Shown here piece after piece: positions 1 through 6,485 of a stretch of DNA of 8,760 nucleotides. The notes below the pieces were generated by a model. That model saw nothing but the letters and a program-made list of their open reading frames with translations, was not told the DNA's origin and made no database searches. Made by a program: the position numbers and the translations under genes. Origin of the DNA: Waddliaceae bacterium (GTDB taxonomy: Bacteria > Chlamydiota > Chlamydiia > Chlamydiales > SLFE01); NCBI GenBank assembly GCA_007124415.1, contig SLFE01000186.1:1-8760 (forward strand), written 5' to 3'. Within the stretch, counting starts at the first letter, position 1, and each line of letters opens with the position of its first letter.

Positions 1-1394
1 TTATCACCTTGATAGCCGGTCTTTACATGACCTGGAGCATTGGGGCCAATGACGTTGCCAATGCTATTGGCACGTCGGTTGGATCTAAGGCGCTGACACT
101 CAAGCAGGCCGTCTGCATAGCTGCCATCCTTGAGTTCTGCGGGGCCTTCTTTTTCGGCTCCCATGTGACCGAAACGATTGAAACCCGTCTAGTCAATCCA
201 CAGTTCTTCCTAAGCGATCCCCTCATACTCGTTTACGGGATGCTTGCCGTCCTTCTTGCTGCGGGATCGTGGCTTATGGCCGCGTCCTACTGGGGGCTGC
301 CGGTATCGACGACACACTCCATCGTCGGCTCAATGGTCGGTTTCGGAGTCGCTGTCGGCGGGCTACAGGCCGTTTATTGGGGAAATGTGGGGTTCATCGC
401 CTCCAGCTGGATAGCCTCCCCCCTAATCGGAGGCCTCTTATCCTACGGCTTTTTCCACTTCATCCGCCAGCGAATCTTTTTTGCCGAAAATCCGATTATG
501 GCCACCAAAAAAATCACCCCTTTCATCGTGCTGATTTTCATTTTTGTTTTTTCCGTTGTCTTTCTCTTTCAAGATTTCGACCTTTTCAACTTCAGTCCGA
601 CATTTTTCCAAAGCGCCTCCATGGCCTTCGGCATCGCCCTGATTGCTTTTCTGGCAGCCCTGTATTGGCTCAAAGATTTGACAAAACATGCCACAAAAGC
701 TGTGGAAACAGTCCATCATCCCGATATGATGCACGAGATCACCAAAGCCAAGCGCTACTTGCAACGCCTTCAAAGCTACTCGAGAGGCTCTGTCAAAAAA
801 CAATTATCCAAGATCGTCGATCAATTCGACACGGTCTCCGGCGATATTTCGCAGCAAGCCAGCGAAGAGATCCACGTTCCCGACTTTGTGGTTATCGAAA
901 GGGTTTTTTCGCGCCTGCAGATCATGAGCGCATGCATGATGGCCTTTTCCCACGGGGCCAATGACGTCGCCAACGCCATCGGCCCCCTTTCGATCGCCGT
1001 GAACGTCCTGATAAACAAAGCGTTCATTCCCGGAACCCACGTCTCCACCTGGCTCCTGGCCCTCGGAGGTTTCGGCATCGTGCTCGGCCTGGCCACCTGG
1101 GGATGGCGGGTGATCGACACGATCGGGCGCAAAATTACCGAATTGACTCCGACCCGAGGCTTTTCCGCCGAATTCGCCGCCGCCACAACAATCCTTATCG
1201 CATCCCGCTTGGGATTTCCCATATCGGCAACCCACACACTTGTCGGGGCGGTTCTGGGCATTGGATTTGCCCGCGGCCTTGAAGCACTCAACCTGGCCAC
1301 AATTCGCGACATCATCATTTCATGGGTCGTCACAATTCCCGCCGGCGCGATCACCGCCGTCATTTTCTTCTACATCATCAACGCGATTTTTTAA
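1..1394 (+). CDS. pit: PiT/PHO4-family inorganic phosphate permease, 5' end outside the window
   Basis: Inner-membrane symporter that imports inorganic phosphate with a cation (H+ or Na+, not decidable here). The frame is open to the left edge, so the true start lies upstream; residues below are numbered from the TTG at 9. The family's inverted-repeat architecture is clear. The GANDVANAIG signature occurs at residues 12-21 and again at 316-325, and the paired re-entrant motifs PVSTTHS (from residue 98) and PISATHT (from 404) are both present. The DNA of the two signatures is still alike: 42-71 and 954-983 match at 26 of 30 bases. Hydrophobic helices flank a polar cytoplasmic loop at about residues 222-298, rich in K, H and Q. 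At least 461 aa, near the usual 420-500, so little is missing. It meets oppC tail to tail with a 4-nt overlap. From memory, chlamydial PiT genes sit beside a PhoU-like gene and dipeptide ATPase genes. Family assignment is very sure; ion coupling is unknown. Confidence 0.95.
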   Translation, partial: ITLIAGLYMTWSIGANDVANAIGTSVGSKALTLKQAVCIAAILEFCGAFFFGSHVTETIETRLVNPQFFLSDPLILVYGMLAVLLAAGSWLMAASYWGLPVSTTHSIVGSMVGFGVAVGGLQAVYWGNVGFIASSWIASPLIGGLLSYGFFHFIRQRIFFAENPIMATKKITPFIVLIFIFVFSVVFLFQDFDLFNFSPTFFQSASMAFGIALIAFLAALYWLKDLTKHATKAVETVHHPDMMHEITKAKRYLQRLQSYSRGSVKKQLSKIVDQFDTVSGDISQQASEEIHVPDFVVIERVFSRLQIMSACMMAFSHGANDVANAIGPLSIAVNVLINKAFIPGTHVSTWLLALGGFGIVLGLATWGWRVIDTIGRKITELTPTRGFSAEFAAATTILIASRLGFPISATHTLVGAVLGIGFARGLEALNLATIRDIIISWVVTIPAGAITAVIFFYIINAIF

Positions 1395-2869
1395 TCCCGT
1401 TCCCGGTGGAGCTTGGGATCGATCGAGTCGCGAAGGGCGTCTCCCATGAGTGCGATTGCGACTAAAAGTACTGTCAAAATGATAGCCGGCGGCCAAAGAA
1501 GATAGCTTTGTCCGGGAAAAGCCGTTCTTCCCTCGTCCATCAAAACTCCCCATGAGCATGAGCCCTCTTCGCCAAGCCCGAGGAATGAAAGGCCCGCCTC
1601 GCTTGTAATCGCCCCCATCACCGCGAAAGGAAGAAGCGTAAGAAGAGGGGGAATTGCATTCGGCAGGACATGACGGAACATAATATAAAAATTCGAAAAT
1701 CCTTGCGCCCTGCACGCCTCGACATAAGGAAGGTTGCGCTGCTTAAAAAATTCCCCCCGTATGTAGCGGCTAAAGCCCGTCCAGCCGAACAAGCCAATAA
1801 CGGACATCACAAGAAAAATGGATTTGCTCTGAACAATGCCCACGACAAGGAGAAGCATGAAGAAAATCGGCATCGACTCCCATATTTCAAGCAGGCGGCT
1901 TAAAATAATGTCGAGCTTTCCCCCAAAATATCCCGCTGCCGACCCTAGGGGAACACCGATCGCCAAGGCCAGCGTAACAGATAAAATCCCTACAACAAGT
2001 GAAATGCGGATCCCGAAGATAAGGCCTGCGGCAAGATCTTTGTGGTTTATCCTCGTCAGCTCAAGCCAGGGCGCGATTCGATTCAAAGCCTGGCTGCCTC
2101 CGGCGTCGGTCTGCCAGTGAAAAGGACGGATAAGAGGCATTATCATCCAGTTTAAGTTTTTGCTTTCCGTCTCAAGCCATCGCTGCTTGTCTAGATAATA
2201 ACCAAGCTCGGCCCGCTTCAGGGGCTGGCGGGGATCGGTCTTCAAAGAATCTTCCAATCCTTCAACGATAATCCTCTCGCCGCTTCTCCGGATTTGATAC
2301 AGGGTGGACAGATCGCTTTTGGAGGTCGCCTTGACGAGCTTTTCGTTTTGCTCTTTCAAAATCTTGTACTCGACAAGCAGATTGAGCTTGGCATAGTCGC
2401 TTTTAAACTCAAGCTGAAAAGGCCACGACAAAATCCGCTCCATCTCTTCAATATCTTCCGAGCGGACAGCCTTTTGAATCATTTTTTGCTTCTCTCTGTT
2501 GATCAAAGGATCCGAGGCGGGATCGCCCATGGGAACAAGGATAATGAACAAGAAAAGTCCCGCCTGAACGAGGCAAAGAAAAATCAAAGCCGGCTTTTTT
2601 AACCGTTTGAAAAAGAAAAAAACGACTAAAAAAAGGGGCAGAGTAAAAATCAAAAGGTTAAAAAACAAATCGAGCCGCTTGGTGTAGAACCCAGGATAGA
2701 AAAGATATCGGAACAAGGGGAAATAAAAAGTGCCGTCGTACTCTACAATCAGGGGTTTGTTCGATGCTAAAAAAGGGGCGTAAACTCCGGCTGCAATAAA
2801 AATGGAAACAACAACAAGCCCGATAATGCCTAAAGGATGATAGGAAAACTGTTGCCATATTTTATTCAA
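1391..2869 (-). CDS. oppC: OppC/YejE-like peptide ABC transporter permease with an extra membrane hairpin and periplasmic insert
   Basis: One of two membrane permeases of a peptide importer, 492 aa against about 300-340 for usual OppC/YejE. TM1 is at residues 13-33, followed by a NKPLIVEYDGTFYFP segment (37-51) that closely resembles E. coli YejE. An insert of roughly 190 residues then follows: two extra TM helices (68-88, 94-113) joined by a basic KRLKK turn, and a charged, mostly helical region (about 115-245). The normal core resumes at 250 with TMs from 282 on, the ATPase-contacting EAA loop EACRAQG...LPN (384-404), the SFLGLG motif (428-433) and the C-terminal SIDPKL motif (482-487). The usual GTDxxGRD motif before the second core TM is replaced by LTRINHKDLA. 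The start is TTG, inside the end of oppB (8-nt overlap), preceded by AAGGG with a 6-nt spacer; no ATG gives the conserved N-terminus. Last gene of the operon; no ATPase gene follows. Substrate is unproven: oligopeptides, possibly cell-wall peptides. Confidence 0.9.
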   Translation of the reverse strand: MNKIWQQFSYHPLGIIGLVVVSIFIAAGVYAPFLASNKPLIVEYDGTFYFPLFRYLFYPGFYTKRLDLFFNLLIFTLPLFLVVFFFFKRLKKPALIFLCLVQAGLFLFIILVPMGDPASDPLINREKQKMIQKAVRSEDIEEMERILSWPFQLEFKSDYAKLNLLVEYKILKEQNEKLVKATSKSDLSTLYQIRRSGERIIVEGLEDSLKTDPRQPLKRAELGYYLDKQRWLETESKNLNWMIMPLIRPFHWQTDAGGSQALNRIAPWLELTRINHKDLAAGLIFGIRISLVVGILSVTLALAIGVPLGSAAGYFGGKLDIILSRLLEIWESMPIFFMLLLVVGIVQSKSIFLVMSVIGLFGWTGFSRYIRGEFFKQRNLPYVEACRAQGFSNFYIMFRHVLPNAIPPLLTLLPFAVMGAITSEAGLSFLGLGEEGSCSWGVLMDEGRTAFPGQSYLLWPPAIILTVLLVAIALMGDALRDSIDPKLHRERD

Positions 2870-4316
2870 AAGTCACCCTTGGGTCCAAAATTGTGTAGGC
2901 GATATCGGCCGCAAGGTACCCCAGCAGGGACAAAAACGATCCGGCTATCGCCGAAAACATAATCACGTTGTAGTCGCGGTTGAGCACGGCGTCATAGAAA
3001 AACTTTCCGAAACCGTCAATCTCGAACAGAGTCTCGACAATCAAAGAACCGCCCAAGATCACCCCCAGCGATCCGGCAAGCGAGGTCACAATGGTAATCG
3101 AGGCGTTTCTTCCGATGTATTTTCTGATGATTGCCGCATTGGCAAGCCCCTTGGCCCTTGCCGTCCTCACATAATCCTGCCTTGACACCTCCAAAACCGC
3201 CGTCCTCGCCAATCGGGTCTGCGCCGCCAAAGTTCCATACATGATCGCGACAATCGGCAAAAAGATATGCCTGACCACATCGGCAAACCTCTCGGGGGTT
3301 GTCAATGAATTGTATATATTTTCAGGGCTGGTAAAACCACTGATCGGCAAACCGTATTTCAGCGCCACTTGTTCAATTAAAAACGGAGCCACAACAAAAA
3401 TAGGGATGGCATAAAGTATGAGAAATATGAAATTCAGGCTGTAGTCAGGGAAGCGGTTTTGCTTGAGCGCCATCGTCAAGCCGAAGAAAAGACATAAAAA
3501 AAATGTGATCAGCATGGGAGTAACTGAAAGAGTCAGTGAATATTTAAATCTTCTGGAAACCTCTGCAACGACTGTTTTTCTAGGATCGTCCCTAAGCGTT
3601 CCGAAGTCCAAAGTCAAAACACGGCTAAAATAGCGGCTGAATCTTGTTTCAAAGAAAAAGATAGAGACCTTTTCCCAAAAATCGGGCTCATAGCCAAGCC
3701 GGACTCCGTTTTCCTCATACCAGAGGTCAAGCCGCTCGATTTTCTTCAAGATTTCCTCTTCGGTGTCAAACGCTGTCGGAAGTTGACTGGTCAAAAATTC
3801 ATTATGAGCTGCAATCTCTTTATTTTCTCTCTGTTGCTCTGGAGTCAAGTCCCCGCCCAGGACAGCCTGCCTCAAGCCCCCGCGGACAAAAAAACGGATA
3901 GCCGACTGCCTGATAGCCATATCTTCCATGGGGTCATTCATCACATCTAGAAGCCTGGGCATAATAAAACGCGCCTGATCGCCGAAACGGATTCTTAAGT
4001 CATGCAGCCTTTTGAACGGCTCCTCCCTCAGTTCGAGCCTCAGCAAAGTGCTGTCTACATACTCCGGTGAAATCATCGGCCATAAATTAAAAAGGACCGG
4101 AAGCGTCAGTCCGTACCTTTCGCGAAATTGCAGGTAGCGGTCATCAAGCGACGCGGCAACTCCCCCCTCGAGCCTTTCCGCCTCGCCCCGCTCGGAAATC
4201 TCGGTGACCGATGCCGGCTCGCCCGGAGCAAAGTTGATGATTGTAAAATTAACGACAATAATGAAAAAAAGCGTCACAGGCAAAAGGAGCAGGCGTTTAA
4301 TGATATAATTAAGCAT
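2862..4316 (-). CDS. oppB: OppB-like peptide ABC transporter permease with a large periplasmic insert
   Basis: Partner permease of the peptide importer, 484 aa against about 306-364 for OppB/YejB. TM1 (residues 6-28) ends in the family's NFAPGEP motif (28-34). About 190 residues of polar sequence then intervene before the conserved LDFGTL...V...RRFKYSLTLSV block (236-265) that leads into TM2. The insert is predicted helical; residues 116-149 read like one HEAT-type helical repeat (PRLLDVMNDPMED...). The core has TMs at about 261-283, 292-318, 348-366, 405-428 and 450-475. The EAA loop DYVRTARAKG (381-390) is intact, although the usual RHVLRNA that follows reads KYIGRNA. The C-terminal LDPRV motif (477-481) is intact. 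The ATG start overlaps the end of oppA by 8 nt and has GAGG 4 nt upstream. Between TM1 and TM2 the chain should face the periplasm, so the insert probably meets the binding protein or substrate. The family is sure; the insert's role is unknown. Confidence 0.92.
   Translation of the reverse strand: MLNYIIKRLLLLPVTLFFIIVVNFTIINFAPGEPASVTEISERGEAERLEGGVAASLDDRYLQFRERYGLTLPVLFNLWPMISPEYVDSTLLRLELREEPFKRLHDLRIRFGDQARFIMPRLLDVMNDPMEDMAIRQSAIRFFVRGGLRQAVLGGDLTPEQQRENKEIAAHNEFLTSQLPTAFDTEEEILKKIERLDLWYEENGVRLGYEPDFWEKVSIFFFETRFSRYFSRVLTLDFGTLRDDPRKTVVAEVSRRFKYSLTLSVTPMLITFFLCLFFGLTMALKQNRFPDYSLNFIFLILYAIPIFVVAPFLIEQVALKYGLPISGFTSPENIYNSLTTPERFADVVRHIFLPIVAIMYGTLAAQTRLARTAVLEVSRQDYVRTARAKGLANAAIIRKYIGRNASITIVTSLAGSLGVILGGSLIVETLFEIDGFGKFFYDAVLNRDYNVIMFSAIAGSFLSLLGYLAADIAYTILDPRVTFE
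2876..2880 (-). promoter_or_regulatory. Ribosome binding site that fixes the TTG start of oppC
   Basis: The minus strand reads AAGGG, 6 nt before the TTG at 2869-2867. It lies inside the last codons of oppB, so ribosomes finishing oppB at 2862 are close by and can re-initiate. The good spacing supports TTG as the real start. Confidence 0.6.
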
Positions 4317-6372
4317 GAGGCCTCAGCCAAAAAATTGTGGACTGGGGTTGTTCAACATTCGCACCGGGAATCAAATCTTGGCGGTCGGCAGGAATAAAAA
4401 CATTTTCCACATAATCGCGGTAGAGAAAAGCAGCCCTGGGGGTGTATAAGAACGTGTAGGGGACCTCTTCGTGAATGATTTGATGAAACCTGTGGTAAAG
4501 CTCGATCCTCTTTTCTTTGTCATACTCGTATTCGAGAGCGTCGATGATCTCGTCGGCCTCCTCATTTGCAAAGCCGACAGCGTTGGACGAACCTTTTTCC
4601 TCCGCCCCTTTTGAGTGCCACAATTGGCGTGGGTCTTCCGGAGGGGTGCCGAGGGCCCAGCCGAGGAGAAGAGCATCGAAACTTTTGTCATCAAACATTG
4701 CCGAAAGGTCGGCAAGGTCGACGCCGTTCAAACGGCAATCGATGCCGATCTCACCTAGCGCCATGGCGACATATTCGCATACCGCCTTTGTCGTAGAATT
4801 TTTTACATAATAAGTGATTCCAAACGAAAAAGGGATTCGTTCTCCGTCGATTTCCTTATCGAGGATTCCGTCGCCGTCGCTGTCAAACCACCCCTCTTTT
4901 TCAAGCAGCAGCCGGGCGCCGACAGGGTCGTAAGGATAAGGCTTGATTGATTGGTCATAGGACGGGGAGCCGACAAAAAAGGGGCCTGTAATTTCCACTC
5001 CCATTCCGCTTAAAATAGTTTCAATGATTCTCTTCCGATTGATCGCCATCGTCAACGCTCTGCGCACTTCCTTGGCTTGAAAGTAAGGCTTTGCCGCGTT
5101 CCATCCTATATAGCTATAGCTTCTGACGAGGTAGTCGATCCTCCCGGCCTCAAGATTTTGTTCTTTTTGCCTGGCATAAAGGTCGGAGTTTAAAAAATCC
5201 TCCCATTCGATCAGCTGATCGGGGCTTAAAGACACAGTATCTACGTGCCCGACCTTGAAATCCTGCCATGCCGAATCAGGATTTGCTTTAAACGATGTCG
5301 TCCTCTCTTCCATCAAAGCCTGCAGCGGATTAAAATAGCCGGGATTCCTCACCATTTTGATCCTTCTTTCATTCCACCCCTCAAACCGCCAGGGGCCGCA
5401 GCTGACAATAGCATTATTTGCCCAGTGGACAGCGAAATTTTGAGCCCAGACCGAATTTGTCCGATAAGTGTCGGGATCCTCGTCATTTTCGACAATTTTT
5501 CTCCCATTGGCAAAATATTTATAAACAAACCCGGCAAGAGGCTGCATCCCTGCCGTAAGCTGCCTGGCTGCATAGCGCACCCTCGGCTTGCCGTCGATAT
5601 TTTTTGTTTTCCACCTCACGACAAGGGTACGCGCATCAACGGCCTCGACAGATTCGACATCCCCATAATAGGTCCTCAAAGCGACTGCGCCGGCTTCCTG
5701 ATTGAAAGGATTCATCAGCGCGTCATACCAGAATTTGTAATCGTGCGCCGTCAAGGGATGCTGAATCAAAAAACGGGGGTCTAAAGAGACCGTTCCCGAG
5801 AAAAAAACCTGCCGGAGAGGCTCCCAGCTCAAATCTTCCCTCAAAAAAAGCCAAAACTCAGGCTTGCCGCTCTCTTCATTTATCCTCTCCTCCATGCGGT
5901 AGGCCGCCTCGGGACCGAGGGTCTCGTAAATGCCGAAATGAGACGTGCCGAGAGTCGCCTGGCAAAGCCCCTTCCACTCATTGACCTGGCTCCACTGACT
6001 GAACGGGTGGAGATTGCTCGGCCTGCCGATTGTCGCCTGGCGGTAATTTCCCGATGGTGAAAAATCGTCGCCAAGCATCAAGGGAAGAGTGGTGGAATAA
6101 AACTTATCCTCGGCAAAGAGGTTGGGGCTTTCAGGGGCCGGATCACTTTTTTTTTCGAATGAAGGCTCCTTTTGAGGAGAGGGCGCCCGAATCCTGTCAA
6201 TTTCGATCCTGACATTAAAAATATCGCTCTGCAGCGAGTCGACGCTTGCTTTTAAATCCCTTACATTCTGTTCAATAGTAACTGAAGACCAGTAGAGCAT
6301 CGCGATAAAAGCCAACAAGGCAAAGCCCATAATAAAACGTAAAATGTAGAGTCCTGCTGGTTCACGTTTCAT
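4309..6372 (-). CDS. oppA: Membrane-anchored oligopeptide-binding protein (SBP family 5, OppA/DppA/YejA type)
   Basis: Extracytoplasmic solute-binding protein that delivers peptides to the OppB/OppC permeases, 687 aa against about 530-610 for typical OppA/YejA. The extra length is mainly N-terminal. A single hydrophobic helix (residues 9-28) has no lipobox cysteine and no good signal peptidase I site, so it is probably a permanent anchor. It is followed by a heptad-like stretch (31-62, probable coiled coil) and a Pro/Ser/Glu/Lys-rich linker (63-95). The family 5 fold follows: LTAHDYKFWYDAL (207-219), CGPWRFEGW (325-333), and VRRALTMAINRKRII (436-450). An EF-hand-like calcium loop DSDGDGILD (497-505) is a common feature of this family. 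The start was set at ATG 6372, with GAGAGG 7 nt upstream; a TTG at 6387 lies within that Shine-Dalgarno region and was rejected. First gene of the operon, overlapping oppB by 8 nt. Substrate is not readable from sequence; related chlamydial transporters have been linked to oligopeptides and peptidoglycan-derived peptides. Confidence 0.92.
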   Translation of the reverse strand: MKREPAGLYILRFIMGFALLAFIAMLYWSSVTIEQNVRDLKASVDSLQSDIFNVRIEIDRIRAPSPQKEPSFEKKSDPAPESPNLFAEDKFYSTTLPLMLGDDFSPSGNYRQATIGRPSNLHPFSQWSQVNEWKGLCQATLGTSHFGIYETLGPEAAYRMEERINEESGKPEFWLFLREDLSWEPLRQVFFSGTVSLDPRFLIQHPLTAHDYKFWYDALMNPFNQEAGAVALRTYYGDVESVEAVDARTLVVRWKTKNIDGKPRVRYAARQLTAGMQPLAGFVYKYFANGRKIVENDEDPDTYRTNSVWAQNFAVHWANNAIVSCGPWRFEGWNERRIKMVRNPGYFNPLQALMEERTTSFKANPDSAWQDFKVGHVDTVSLSPDQLIEWEDFLNSDLYARQKEQNLEAGRIDYLVRSYSYIGWNAAKPYFQAKEVRRALTMAINRKRIIETILSGMGVEITGPFFVGSPSYDQSIKPYPYDPVGARLLLEKEGWFDSDGDGILDKEIDGERIPFSFGITYYVKNSTTKAVCEYVAMALGEIGIDCRLNGVDLADLSAMFDDKSFDALLLGWALGTPPEDPRQLWHSKGAEEKGSSNAVGFANEEADEIIDALEYEYDKEKRIELYHRFHQIIHEEVPYTFLYTPRAAFLYRDYVENVFIPADRQDLIPGANVEQPQSTIFWLRPHA
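4321..4324 (-). promoter_or_regulatory. Ribosome binding site of oppB
   Basis: GAGG on the minus strand, 4 nt before the ATG at 4316-4314, inside the 3' end of oppA. It forms half of the 8-bp palindrome GAGGCCTC directly abutting the start codon. Modest strength; the 8-nt overlap with oppA suggests coupled translation. Confidence 0.45.
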
Positions 6373-6379
6373 TTCATTA

Positions 6380-6385
6380 CCTCTC
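6380..6385 (-). promoter_or_regulatory. Ribosome binding site of oppA
   Basis: GAGAGG on the minus strand, 7 nt before ATG 6372-6370. It decides the start: the longer reading frame from TTG 6387 would place the start codon just upstream of and against this element, leaving itself without one. Confidence 0.65.
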
Positions 6386-6485
6386 AACCCCGAAAAATAG
6401 TCACTTTGACATTAAAAATCACTCGGATTGACTTAAATAGAATCCCTGATGGAACATAAACGTAAAATAAAGAGTTATTCTAATT
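6386..6485. promoter_or_regulatory. Divergent intergenic region between the opp operon and the Rsb-type regulator gene
   Basis: This A/T-rich spacer must hold promoters for both flanking genes. A perfect TTGACA (6406-6411) and a TTGACT (6428-6433) lie 22 bp apart on the plus strand, each followed by a TTAAA run. -10-like words TAGAAT (6438-6443) and TAAAAT (6463-6468) are present, but none sits at a normal 16-18 bp distance from either -35-like word. No convincing minus-strand promoter was found. The plus-strand gene has only a weak AAGAG (6470-6474), 11 nt before its ATG. The region's role is secure from gene orientation; individual boxes are not. Confidence 0.4.

Noticed and set aside
42..983. 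26-of-30-base repeat pair (42-71 and 954-983) as a possible mobile or recombination repeat
   Set aside because: Both copies encode the paired GANDVANAIG signatures of the PiT internal duplication; protein constraint explains the similarity.
821..1363. Minus-strand open frame of 180 codons opposite the phosphate permease
   Set aside because: Low-complexity, basic composition with no domain; it lies wholly antisense to a well-conserved gene.
4858..4884. Calcium-binding-type DSDGDGILD loop in oppA as a sign of a fused EF-hand or dockerin domain
   Set aside because: A single such loop is common within SBP family 5 proteins and no second loop is present.
5245..5784. Plus-strand open frame of 179 codons inside oppA
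   Set aside because: Antisense to conserved SBP family 5 sequence; Ile/Pro/Cys-rich composition typical of a shadow frame.
6373..6387. Longer oppA starting at TTG 6387
   Set aside because: The TTG is immediately followed by the GAGAGG element that serves ATG 6372, and the added residues (MRGNE) add nothing conserved.
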